A stretch of DNA of 64,000 nucleotides, from positions 1 through 64,000 of the forward strand of contig NZ_JAFEWD010000011.1 of assembly GCF_017355855.1 (NCBI RefSeq). The letters run 5' to 3'. This document shows positions 1 through 8,353 of the stretch, one piece after another. This DNA comes from Pedobacter sp. SYSU D00535 (GTDB lineage: Bacteria; Bacteroidota; Bacteroidia; Sphingobacteriales; Sphingobacteriaceae). The notes beneath the pieces were generated by a model that worked only from the letters and a program-made list of their open reading frames with translations, ran no database searches and had not been told where the DNA came from. Within the stretch, counting starts at the first letter, position 1. Each line of letters opens with the position of its first letter. Position numbers and translations under genes: made by a program.

Positions 1-2143
1 CCGCTACCGTTACTGTACCTGTACAACTATTAGCGTCGGTGATCATTACCGTATAAGTTCCGGCAACAAGACCGGTGCGGTCTTCTGTTGTAGGTCCCGA
101 TGGTAGCCAGGTATACGTATACGGGCCCGTTCCGCCAGAGGGCGTTAAGTTGATTGCACCTGTGTTTCCACCGAAACAGCCTACATTCGACACTACCGTG
201 GTTCCTGAGACTGGTGCAGTCGGCTGCGTTACCGTTGCTGTTACTGTTCCCGTCGCACCAAGATTATCTGCAATAACCACCGTATAAGTGCCAGCTGCAA
301 GGCCCGTTCTGTCTTCCGTGGTGATCCCGTTTCCCCAATCGTAAATATAGGGACCTGTTCCTCCAGAGGGTGTTAAATCGATTACACCGGTTGAACCTCC
401 AAAACAAGCAACGTTTGTTACTACTGTAGTTCCTGAAACTGCAACCGGTTGGGTTACAGCTGCAGTGAGAGTTGCCTGGCAACCGTTATTATCGGTAATT
501 ACTACTGTATAGTTTCCCGCTGCAAGACCAGTTCGATCCTGGGTGGTGATTCCGCCTCCCCAATTGTAAGTATAGGGCGGCGTTCCTCCGCTTGGAGTTA
601 AATCTACTGATCCGTCAGATCCCCCGGCTGTAGAGACGTTTGTGATTACGGTGCTTCCTGCAAGAGGTGCAGAAGGCTGGGTAATGTTAAAGGTTCGCGT
701 AGCAGTACATCCATTATTATCAGTTATAGTTACCGTATAGGTCCCAGCGGGCCGGCCAGTAGCCGTCGCGAATGTTCCTCCCGAAGGAGCCCAAGAATAG
801 GTATAGGGAGCGGTGCCTCCACTAACGCTCACCGCGGCTGCGCCGTTGGAGCCTCCAAAGCAGGAAACATTGGATTGAGCTGTCGATATAGAAAACGCTG
901 AAGGCTGTGTAATGGCAACAGTTGCTGTAGCCGTTGCACTTGCCGCATCGGTTACTGTCACGGTATAGGTACCAGCTGCCCTCCCTGTTGTTGTTGCTGC
1001 TGTTCCCCCTGCTGGAGACCAAGAATAGGTATATGGAGTAGTTCCGCCTGAAGCGGTAACTGCGGCAGAACCATTAGATCCGCCGTTGCAGGAAACGTTG
1101 GTAGATGAAGAAATAGTTGCTGTGAGCGGTACCGAAGTAGCATTATTCATTGCTACTCCCGTATATTGTGTCCCGGCCGCGGTGTACGCCGCGCCAACAG
1201 TTACTGGATTAGAGCCGTCTATATTAAGACGTACGACACCTTTCGATCCTGTACCTGTCCCATCAGCTACATAGATATAGCCTGTAGTTTCATCTACTGC
1301 AAATGCCTGTGGCTGCAAAAAATTCGTTGCTCCTGATGCAAGGATTACCGGGGACGATCCATCCAGATTTGCTCGGACAACCTGATCATTACTTGCAGAC
1401 GTCCCTTGCGTCAGATAGTAAAGTTTTCCTCCCGAAACAGCCACCCCAATATATTGTGATCCTGCGACCGTGATAGGGGTAACAATCGAAGTAGCAGCGC
1501 TGCCATCCATGTTAAAGCGAACTATTCCCTTTGATCCTGTTCCAGTACCATCTGCTACAAAAATATAAGTACCATTAGTGGCTATTGCCATAGGTTGGAA
1601 AAAATTGGTGGCACCTGAGGCTAAAACTTCTGGGTTGGAACCGTCTAAGTTCGCCCGAACGAGCTGATCGTTTGCTGCTGTGCTACTCTGAACAATAAAA
1701 TAAAGCTTATTGCCATAAGTGGTTACTCCTGAGTATTGGGTTCCCGTTGAAAGAGGTAAGGCAACAACAGTTCGACTTCCTCCATTAAGGTCAAACCTCA
1801 CGATTCCAGCACTACCAGTACTGGTTGCGTCAGCAACATATACAAAACCATTCAATTTATCAACTGCTATACGAAATGGCTGAGCAAAGTTACCTGCATC
1901 AGAAGCAAGCACTTCCGGACTACTTCCATCCAGATTTGCTCTAACTAGTTGATCACTGACAGCCGTGCTACTTTGCTGTATCCAATAAACCTTAGTTGCT
2001 GCTACCTGGGCATTTACTGCTATACATGATAGCATAATAAGAGCCGGGACAAGCAATATCTTTGCTGACCCGACCTTGAAAAGGCTTCGTCTTAGAAGGT
2101 TAAAAAGAATTATTCTTAAATACCTAGTGTAAAAATATGCCAT
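1..2143 (-). CDS. SprB-repeat surface protein, 3' end outside window
   Basis: Partial gene; the reading frame stays open from an ATG at 2143 to the window edge, so about 714 N-terminal residues are visible. The N-terminus is positively charged, then hydrophobic (ILLVPALIML), ending at a probable signal-peptidase site near VNAQ. Next come three or four repeats of about 80-90 residues containing patterns such as RANLDGSSPEVLAS and VADGTGTGSKGIVRF, as in NHL/LVIVD-like beta-propellers. From about residue 335 there are at least five SprB-type repeats (NVSCFGGSNG ... GGTxPYTYSW ... AGTYTVTITDNNGC). SprB repeats are typical of large T9SS-exported adhesins, and a T9SS sorting domain would be expected beyond the edge. 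The first codons (MAYFYTRYL) resemble those of the giant adhesin starting at 37074 and the remnant at 37879. The function as adhesin is inferred. Confidence 0.85.
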   Translation of the reverse strand, partial: MAYFYTRYLRIILFNLLRRSLFKVGSAKILLVPALIMLSCIAVNAQVAATKVYWIQQSSTAVSDQLVRANLDGSSPEVLASDAGNFAQPFRIAVDKLNGFVYVADATSTGSAGIVRFDLNGGSRTVVALPLSTGTQYSGVTTYGNKLYFIVQSSTAANDQLVRANLDGSNPEVLASGATNFFQPMAIATNGTYIFVADGTGTGSKGIVRFNMDGSAATSIVTPITVAGSQYIGVAVSGGKLYYLTQGTSASNDQVVRANLDGSSPVILASGATNFLQPQAFAVDETTGYIYVADGTGTGSKGVVRLNIDGSNPVTVGAAYTAAGTQYTGVAMNNATSVPLTATISSSTNVSCNGGSNGSAAVTASGGTTPYTYSWSPAGGTAATTTGRAAGTYTVTVTDAASATATATVAITQPSAFSISTAQSNVSCFGGSNGAAAVSVSGGTAPYTYSWAPSGGTFATATGRPAGTYTVTITDNNGCTATRTFNITQPSAPLAGSTVITNVSTAGGSDGSVDLTPSGGTPPYTYNWGGGITTQDRTGLAAGNYTVVITDNNGCQATLTAAVTQPVAVSGTTVVTNVACFGGSTGVIDLTPSGGTGPYIYDWGNGITTEDRTGLAAGTYTVVIADNLGATGTVTATVTQPTAPVSGTTVVSNVGCFGGNTGAINLTPSGGTGPYTYTWLPSGPTTEDRTGLVAGTYTVMITDANSCTGTVTVA

Positions 2144-2451
2144 ATAAAAGTATTTGCGATTCTGTATATTTAGAGGTGACGGTGTTATTAAAATTCCTAT
2201 AAAGCACTATTCTGTAAGGTGTTAGGCCCCCCTTTTTTTGGATTTCAAAAAGGTTCGCTAAAAAGCTGTCAATCCTAAAGACGGCAAAGAAAAAAAATTA
2301 AATTCTAATTAACAACTTTTACTTGATCCAAAATCCTTAAAGTCAGCTCCTTCTACGGAAGTAGAAGCGTTCTGTTTCATTTTACATTTAAATAACTTCA
2401 GGAGGCATTAGCAAGACTGTGGAAGTCAGATGTTAAAGGGTAGGTTATAAA
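2144..2451. other. Intergenic region between SprB-repeat gene and formyltransferase
   Basis: About 300 bases that are AT-rich, with C and T homopolymer runs near 2226-2239. It should hold the promoter of the SprB-repeat gene, but I could not pick out a convincing TAnnTTTG box. No gene seen. Confidence 0.4.
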
Positions 2452-3387
2452 TTATTTGGCAAAGAAATTTTGGAACTTTTGTCCGCTCTGAAACCCATAG
2501 GCAGTGGCAAACCGGGCAGGAATGACCCCGTAATTTAATTTAAGATAATGGACTTCAATACTCTCCCCAGCTCTGCATGCAACATACAGGCGACTGTTTT
2601 CCAACAGACATGTTCCCACCGGCCGATTCATCTTTGTGGAACTAGCGGAAACGTCAATCAACTTTACTTCAGAATAATTGAACAAGGTACTTGCTCCACT
2701 ATTCCAGGAATTACATGCCTTAACTAAGTCAATAATCTCGCCGGCATTCATTTTATTCCAATCTATCACTACGTCTTCCAGCTTTGGAGTGGAATAATAA
2801 GCCGCCAATGAATCGTCCCGCTCGTGTTCCTCAAGTGTTCTTTTAGATTCAATGGTATTCAAAATATCAAACACCCCTTTTACCATCAATTGTGAGAATA
2901 CTAAATTAACATAGTCATACGAACAAAAAGGCTGGTTAGGAATACTGGACTTCCAGACCACCCCACCCTGATCAATATCTCGAGTCAAGCGGTGAATACT
3001 TAGGCCCAGTTCACTCAAACCCTTTTTCAATTGCCAAAATACGGGAGAAGGACCTCTAAATTCCGGCAAAGGACCAAAGTGGATATTAAAACTTCCATGA
3101 GTAACCCCGGTTAAGCTATCCGTATCAATTTTACTACTATAGCCGGCACAAAAAATAATCTCGAGCCCTAAATCTCGGACCCATGCGTAAAGGTCGTCTT
3201 TTGCTGTTTCTATTTGGACGGGAACTGCGAGAGAACTGCAAATTTCTTTTATTTGCGCGGAATTCATGTTCGGGTCTTTTGAAGAGCCCAGGTAGAGAGA
3301 AACCCCTGTTCTAAACCTCGATTTTGCGAGTTCCAGAATCAGGGGCATGAATATTTGCGATGAATTAGATATTATTCCTATTCTCAC
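2452..3387 (-). CDS. Formyltransferase-fold protein (Fmt/ArnA-like)
   Basis: 311 residues, the usual size for methionyl-tRNA or sugar-nucleotide formyltransferases. A Formyl_trans_N fold is suggested by an N-terminal MRIGIISNS strand and the signature FNIHFGPLPEFRGPSPVFW (residues 100-118), followed by IHRLTRDIDQGG. By alignment with E. coli Fmt (Asn106, His108, Asp144) the catalytic triad would be Asn101, His103 and Asp139, all present. The C-terminal ~100 residues are divergent and resemble the C-terminal subdomain only loosely. It transfers a formyl group from N10-formyltetrahydrofolate in known relatives. The surroundings (tail-collar protein, dioxygenase, glycosyltransferases) are not translation genes, so a tailoring role on a sugar or small metabolite is more likely than tRNA formylation; the substrate is unknown. 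Confidence 0.82.
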   Translation of the reverse strand: MRIGIISNSSQIFMPLILELAKSRFRTGVSLYLGSSKDPNMNSAQIKEICSSLAVPVQIETAKDDLYAWVRDLGLEIIFCAGYSSKIDTDSLTGVTHGSFNIHFGPLPEFRGPSPVFWQLKKGLSELGLSIHRLTRDIDQGGVVWKSSIPNQPFCSYDYVNLVFSQLMVKGVFDILNTIESKRTLEEHERDDSLAAYYSTPKLEDVVIDWNKMNAGEIIDLVKACNSWNSGASTLFNYSEVKLIDVSASSTKMNRPVGTCLLENSRLYVACRAGESIEVHYLKLNYGVIPARFATAYGFQSGQKFQNFFAK

Positions 3388-3403
3388 CGGTTTTTCTTAA
3401 CCA

Positions 3404-3931
3404 TTAATCTCGGGGTGGAAAAATACCTTCTAATGCAATAATAAAAGTTACGCATTGATAAGGTTGCATATTGGCATGAGGCTGAGAGCCTCCCGAAGCA
3501 GAAACAGTTGCCACATTCATAGTTGTATTGGGAGTGGTGGCAAAGGCATTGATCGGATTTCCTCCAGGATCTATGGACGAGGCGATGTAATTACCCTCCG
3601 GACTAGGACTAGCCCCCTCTACACTACTAGCAGAAATCAAGTGATTATGAGCAGGCATTTGTGAGTTTAGAAGAGTAACAGTTTCAGTTCCTGCCGTTTC
3701 ACCTAATAAACGATTAGTAAGGCCTGCTCCCTGTCCCCAATGCATAGGCACCCTTCCCATCAAATTTGGAAGAGCAAAAGTAGTTTGCCCGTTTCCGCCA
3801 TACGTAACTCCCAAAATAGAAAATAAAGCTGTATTCTGAGCAATTGATAGAAGTTGACCATTACATAACGCCCATCCTCTTGGAGCAAAATTGCCCCCGA
3901 ACATTTTAATTTCGCCGATATACGGTTCCAT
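3404..3931 (-). CDS. Phage tail-collar domain protein (microcystin-dependent-protein family)
   Basis: 175 residues with the tail-collar signature from the N-terminus: EIKMFGGNFAPRGWALCNGQ, then TALFSILGVTYGGNGQ, TFALPNLMGRVP, and a C-terminal QPYQCVTFIIALEGIFP. This is the Collar (PF07484) family seen in short tail fibres and in stand-alone proteins that are common in Bacteroidota, often annotated as microcystin-dependent protein. There is no signal peptide. The gene lies 16 bases upstream of the formyltransferase on the same strand, so the two are probably co-transcribed. Its biological role outside phages is not established; a surface-binding or fibre-like role is inference. Confidence 0.88.
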   Translation of the reverse strand: MEPYIGEIKMFGGNFAPRGWALCNGQLLSIAQNTALFSILGVTYGGNGQTTFALPNLMGRVPMHWGQGAGLTNRLLGETAGTETVTLLNSQMPAHNHLISASSVEGASPSPEGNYIASSIDPGGNPINAFATTPNTTMNVATVSASGGSQPHANMQPYQCVTFIIALEGIFPPRD

Positions 3932-4089
3932 GTAGTTAAAGTTTAGTATATAAAAATTTGATTATTTAGTCTGGTTTAAGTCGGCAATCTAGAAAGTTTT
4001 AACTTACTAACAAAATGTCATTCAAAAATCTACCCAGATCACATTTTATCCTACAAAAGGAATATGACTTTTTACTCTTACGGAAATTT

Positions 4090-4602
4090 TTAGTCGCGGG
4101 TTACTATTTTATGGCTTTCGCATACTTCCAGAAACAACTTTCGTTTTGATTCTAATCCCCCTATTAATCCTACGTGGGTAGCTTCTACTTGACTGAGTTC
4201 ATCGCTCAGGGAATTTAAGGTACAGCTATCTCTTTTTATTTCAGCGATTGCCAGTTCCTTTTCCAACTGTCCTTTCTTGTAATCTAAGATATAAATCTGG
4301 GTAACAAGGTGATCCATCTCATGCCTAAGTTGAGTCAGCTGCGGCATGTTCAGCAATTCAGAAACCTGCTTACAGAGGTTTTTAAAGTTATTGTTGGCCA
4401 TTGTATGGGCACAGCCGATGCGAAAGTTTCTATCTTCTTTCCTGCAAAAGCCGAGCCTGGGGAAGATGACATTTTGGTCCTCGAGTCGATCTAAATCAAC
4501 CTCGTTTTTTTGTACTTTTTCATGCTTTAATTTGCACGACATCGTAGTATATCTTTTGTATTCTTGTAAAAGTTGATGAAGAAGGTCCGTACATATTAGC
4601 AT
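4090..4602 (-). CDS. Hypothetical protein with coiled-coil C-terminal half
   Basis: 170 residues; I do not recognise the family. The first 70 residues are charged and include two cysteines (FCRKEDRNFRIGCAH). Residues from about 75 onward are helical, with leucine-rich heptad-like spacing (LCKQVSELLNMPQLTQLRHEMDHLVTQIYIL and on), which suggests a coiled coil. No signal peptide or membrane segment. It is divergent to the dioxygenase gene at 4684, so the 81-base gap probably carries both promoters. An internal Met at residue 21 is an alternative start. Confidence 0.55.
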   Translation of the reverse strand: MLICTDLLHQLLQEYKRYTTMSCKLKHEKVQKNEVDLDRLEDQNVIFPRLGFCRKEDRNFRIGCAHTMANNNFKNLCKQVSELLNMPQLTQLRHEMDHLVTQIYILDYKKGQLEKELAIAEIKRDSCTLNSLSDELSQVEATHVGLIGGLESKRKLFLEVCESHKIVTRD

Positions 4603-4683
4603 TCTTCAATTATAAAATAAATCTCTTTTTGTTGACACATGAAATATAAAGAAATAATCGGAAAGCAAACAACCTGATCAACA

Positions 4684-5424
4684 ATGATACCTTATGTTAA
4701 TTTTAATACCCAAGAGCAGGAAAATGAAGTTTTAGAAGTAATTCGGAAACACCTAAGCAATGACGGCGCCGGATCCTGCATAGTTAAAAATCGAGCAGTT
4801 CAAGCAGAATCGTTTATGCTCTTTCTTCACCTCAAACTTGCGCAATCGTTCACATTCTCCAGGGTAGGTACAGAAAAGGTGCCGTTTGATTTAGTATCAG
4901 ACAGGGGAGCAGATGATCACGGGACAAAAGGAACTATCATTTCGGCAACAAATCAGGCCTTCCCTCTCCACACGGATTGTTCCTATTTAGACAAACCGGC
5001 TGAAGTAGTGTCTCTTTACTGCCTGGAAAACTCCTGCAGTGGCGGAGAAAGTTTGCTTTTGAATATAAATGACCTGATTCCTACTCTAAATAACGACTAC
5101 TTAGGCTTTCTTAAGTCGCAAAAGTTCAGAGTGCACTCAAAGGAGTTTCCAATTCTCGAAGAGACAGACAACCACTTCAGCATAAGATTCTCGGAACACG
5201 AAATTATGGAGAGCTATAAGGAGGACGATTACGAGTTGGTAAAAAGAGAATTGGAACAATTCCTGAGGTTACTAAGCTCCAGTCCCCTCGTTCAAAAAGT
5301 AAAGCTCGAGAAGAACGACTGCCTGCTGGTAAACAATAGAACTTGCCTGCATGGAAGAAATGCCTTTGAAGCAAATAGTGACAGAATATTTTTAAGATCG
5401 AGGCAATATTGGCGAAAATCTTAA
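4684..5424 (+). CDS. TauD/TfdA-family Fe(II)/2-oxoglutarate dioxygenase
   Basis: 246 residues, slightly shorter than classical TauD (about 280). The iron-binding facial triad is visible: His96 and Asp98 in PLHTDCSY, and His223 in NNRTCLHGRNAF. Arg234 lies 11 residues and Arg238 15 residues after the distal His, matching the spacing of the 2-oxoglutarate-binding Arg266 and substrate-binding Arg270 after His255 in E. coli TauD. Thus all cofactor-binding residues are present and the enzyme is probably active, coupling 2-oxoglutarate decarboxylation to hydroxylation of an unknown substrate. It stands alone on the + strand, convergent with the membrane glycosyltransferase gene. Such enzymes often tailor amino acids or natural products; that role here is inference. 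Confidence 0.85.
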   Translation: MIPYVNFNTQEQENEVLEVIRKHLSNDGAGSCIVKNRAVQAESFMLFLHLKLAQSFTFSRVGTEKVPFDLVSDRGADDHGTKGTIISATNQAFPLHTDCSYLDKPAEVVSLYCLENSCSGGESLLLNINDLIPTLNNDYLGFLKSQKFRVHSKEFPILEETDNHFSIRFSEHEIMESYKEDDYELVKRELEQFLRLLSSSPLVQKVKLEKNDCLLVNNRTCLHGRNAFEANSDRIFLRSRQYWRKS

Positions 5425-5464
5425 ACGCAGAAATCCGATCCAACTTCGTTTCACGCTGATGAAT

Positions 5465-7462
5465 TTAATTACCTCCCATTCTAAGATTATAGTCTGCCGC
5501 ATTAAGTCCGTTTCTGGCATCCTGCAGGGAGGGATTGATCTCAAGCGCTTTGACGAATGCATCTTTAGCCTTTTTCATATCTCCGTTCATATAATAGGCC
5601 CCACCCAGGTTATTCCAGATGATCGCATTTTGTGGATCAAGAACGCTTGCTGGTTCAATCATTCGAACTGCGTTCTCAAAATCTTTCTTCGCACCGTATT
5701 CCATGCCCCGACTCAGTAGAGTTGCTGCGTGTTTAACCAGATGGGGGTTACGACCTGCGTATAATAGTTTCACTGCCTTCCAGTCTACAAGCGCCTTTTC
5801 CAGATTATCCAAATAGAAATAACACAGGGCCCGGTTGATACGTGCATTGATGAAATCCGGGTGTATTTCTATCGCTTTGTTGAAAAAGGCAAGGCTTTTC
5901 GTAATGTAAGGACCGAACAACTTTTTGTCACTTTCAGAAAGCGTTGCTTTGTTCCCTACCAGATTATGCCCCTTATTGAACAAGTGGGTTCCCGCATTGT
6001 TATTTAGCATCGTGCTATTGGGATTAGTGATCACATCGTGAGTAAACAGCGTGAAATCATTTTTCCAATCCGCGTTACGGCTAATAGTCTTATAGGCGAA
6101 GGCAACCAAAATGGGCAGTAGCAGTAAGAATGGAACAAAAGAAGAAACAGCCCTCTCGCCGAAAAAGGACTGTGACCTTAATAGCAACCAGGCCAGGAGG
6201 ATGCAAAATCCGACTGAGGAGTGAAAAATAAGCCTTTCCCCCATAGTTGCCCCAATGTCGAAAAATAGATTGTTTATTAACACAAAAAAAACAAAAAACC
6301 AGACCAGAGGTAACGCCAGCAAGTTTCGGCGAAATACAAGAACAATTGTGACTATTGCCAAAGTCACCCATACTGCAAGTGACATCCACACCTTGGCATC
6401 TGAAAAACTCCGGTAAGGAAAAGTGCTGTAAGAGTAATCGGAGGACAACTTGAACGGATAGAACAAAACTCTTAAATATTCTATCCACGTCGCTATAATT
6501 GAAGCAGCTTTTTGCTGCACTGTAGCGTACAAATACGGATCGTTCAGCACCTCAGTAGTTGGAGCAACAGGACTTTTGGTAATGGAATACCTGATTAAAA
6601 AAAACACGGCCGTTGCAGCAAAAAGAAATAAAAACCAGTTTTTTCCCAGGAATGAAAACACCGCTTTCTCCTTTTGTTGCAATAGGTAGATCAGCGGAAT
6701 AATCGCCATCAAGGTAAACGCGTACTCTTTTGAAAGAAATGCCAGGAGATAAAACAATAATCCGTATATCAGGTATCGGGTTCTTGCAGAATCCCTAAAA
6801 TACTTTACGAAACAGCAACAGCTAGCAAGAATGAAAGCCAATGAGAAAATTTCGTCCCGACTTTTTACATTAGCCACAACCTCTGTGTGAACCGGATGAA
6901 AAACAAACAACAAGGTTGCGATTAAGGGTAAATAGCGGATATGTCCAAACGTTAGCCGCAGAAACCAGAATAGGCACAAGCAACAGATAGCGTGATAAAC
7001 GATTTGACAAGCATGCCTTATGCCTGCTATTTCAAGCGCATTCTTTTCTAGTTGATTATTCAATGATTTCAAGCGATCCGCTTCCTCCTGAACTTCAGCA
7101 CTGCTCCCTCCCCAGCTTTCTAAATGTTGCAGCCTTTCTTTGCTCTGCATAAAATCCTCGCCGATCGTCTGCCCAAAAATCGATTGTTCAATAGCAAAGG
7201 AAGCAATAGAAAGCGGACGATATCGACCGCCAACAAGATTTAGCTGATCCACTCCCATGTAGTTGAAATAGCTCTTGTAGGCATCCTGAGAAAAAATTTC
7301 GGGCAAGCCACGAATGCCTTTGTGCACCAGAATATTTTTATTCAATACCATTTCGTCGTCAAGAGCGTACTCGTGGCTTATCGTGTTAATATTCAGGAGC
7401 AAACAACTTAAAACAACAACGAGCGGCTGCAACCACTTCTTCTGCAGAATATCCTTAAACAT
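5465..7462 (-). CDS. TMTC-like polytopic membrane glycosyltransferase (GT-C) with C-terminal TPRs
   Basis: 665 residues. An N-terminal membrane anchor is followed by an acidic luminal loop (Asp35-Asp36-Glu37 in YALDDEMV), then FNYMGVDQLNLVGGRYRPL, about nine further hydrophobic segments, and HPVHTEVVANVKSRDE near residue 190. The acidic first loop, YRPL and HPVHTE motifs are those of the TMTC/GT-C family, which transfers sugars from lipid-phosphate donors to proteins. From about residue 480 the C-terminus carries TPR repeats (for example AIIWNNLGGAYYMNGDMKKAKDAF and AFVKALEINPSLQDARNGLN). It is divergent from the GT2 gene at 7548, which could supply the polyprenyl-phosphate sugar. Role in protein O-glycosylation is inference from eukaryotic TMTC proteins; the substrate is unknown. 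Confidence 0.8.
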   Translation of the reverse strand: MFKDILQKKWLQPLVVVLSCLLLNINTISHEYALDDEMVLNKNILVHKGIRGLPEIFSQDAYKSYFNYMGVDQLNLVGGRYRPLSIASFAIEQSIFGQTIGEDFMQSKERLQHLESWGGSSAEVQEEADRLKSLNNQLEKNALEIAGIRHACQIVYHAICCLCLFWFLRLTFGHIRYLPLIATLLFVFHPVHTEVVANVKSRDEIFSLAFILASCCCFVKYFRDSARTRYLIYGLLFYLLAFLSKEYAFTLMAIIPLIYLLQQKEKAVFSFLGKNWFLFLFAATAVFFLIRYSITKSPVAPTTEVLNDPYLYATVQQKAASIIATWIEYLRVLFYPFKLSSDYSYSTFPYRSFSDAKVWMSLAVWVTLAIVTIVLVFRRNLLALPLVWFFVFFVLINNLFFDIGATMGERLIFHSSVGFCILLAWLLLRSQSFFGERAVSSFVPFLLLLPILVAFAYKTISRNADWKNDFTLFTHDVITNPNSTMLNNNAGTHLFNKGHNLVGNKATLSESDKKLFGPYITKSLAFFNKAIEIHPDFINARINRALCYFYLDNLEKALVDWKAVKLLYAGRNPHLVKHAATLLSRGMEYGAKKDFENAVRMIEPASVLDPQNAIIWNNLGGAYYMNGDMKKAKDAFVKALEINPSLQDARNGLNAADYNLRMGGN

Positions 7463-7547
7463 GGCTCTAAAAATCGATTGAAATTAATGAAATTGGAGAA
7501 AGCGAGAATCTTTTTCTTAAAAATTCCCTTTTCTATATATTAGAGCA

Positions 7548-8294
7548 ATGATTAATAACAAGAAAGTGGTGGTGGTCATGCCAGCCTACAATGCTGCTAA
7601 AACCCTTTCAAAAACCTTCGCTGATATTCCTTTTGGCTTCATTGACGACATTATTCTGGTAGACGATTTCAGTTCAGATAATACTCAGATTATAGCACAA
7701 GAACTTGGAATAAAACACGTAATCCGCTTTGATAGCAATAAAGGTTACGGCGCAAACCAAAAAGCCTGTTACGATAAAGCCCTTGACCTGAATGCTGATA
7801 TCATCATCATGATCCACGCAGATTATCAGTACGACCCTCGGCTAATACCTGCGATGTGCAGCATGATTGCCTATGGCTTGTACCCGGTTGTACTGGGGAC
7901 ACGAATTCTGGGTAAAGGAGCATTAAAAGGAGGAATGCCTATTTATAAATATTTTGCCAACCGCCTGCTAACGCTTTTCCAAAACATTGTGCTTAACGAA
8001 AAGCTAAGCGAATATCATACCGGACTCAGAGCCTACAGTGCAAGTGTGTTAAGCGCTATTCCCTACAAAAACAACAGTGATAACTTTGTCTTCGACAATG
8101 AAATGCTTGCTCAGATCATTATGCAGGATCATGCTATTGGAGAGGTTAGCTGTCCCACCCGCTATTTTGCCGAGGCGTCGAGTATTTCATTAGGGAAGAG
8201 TGTTATTTATGGCTTTGGTGTACTTCGTGTAACTCTACAGTTCAGACTCCACAGGTGGGGAATCTTTCACTTTAACCTTTTCCGTCAAGGATAG
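7548..8294 (+). CDS. GT2 glycosyltransferase, polyprenyl-phosphate mannosyl/glucosyltransferase-like
   Basis: 248 residues with a GT-A fold: VVVVMPAYNAAKTL at residues 7-20, the nucleotide-binding Asp pair in ILVDDFSSDNT (Asp39/Asp40), and an acidic metal-binding motif in HADYQYDP (Asp92 to Asp96). The layout matches the dolichyl/polyprenyl-phosphate mannose synthase (DPM1-like) branch of GT2, which lacks C-terminal membrane helices, as here. It would make a lipid-linked sugar at the cytoplasmic face. The neighbouring divergent gene encodes a GT-C membrane transferase of the kind that uses such donors, so the two may form one glycosylation route; that link is inferred from adjacency only. Confidence 0.87.
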   Translation: MINNKKVVVVMPAYNAAKTLSKTFADIPFGFIDDIILVDDFSSDNTQIIAQELGIKHVIRFDSNKGYGANQKACYDKALDLNADIIIMIHADYQYDPRLIPAMCSMIAYGLYPVVLGTRILGKGALKGGMPIYKYFANRLLTLFQNIVLNEKLSEYHTGLRAYSASVLSAIPYKNNSDNFVFDNEMLAQIIMQDHAIGEVSCPTRYFAEASSISLGKSVIYGFGVLRVTLQFRLHRWGIFHFNLFRQG

Positions 8295-8353
8295 AATACG
8301 AACCTTCTCCGCAAGAAGTCTATAGGAAAATCGACTGACATTAGACGCTACAT

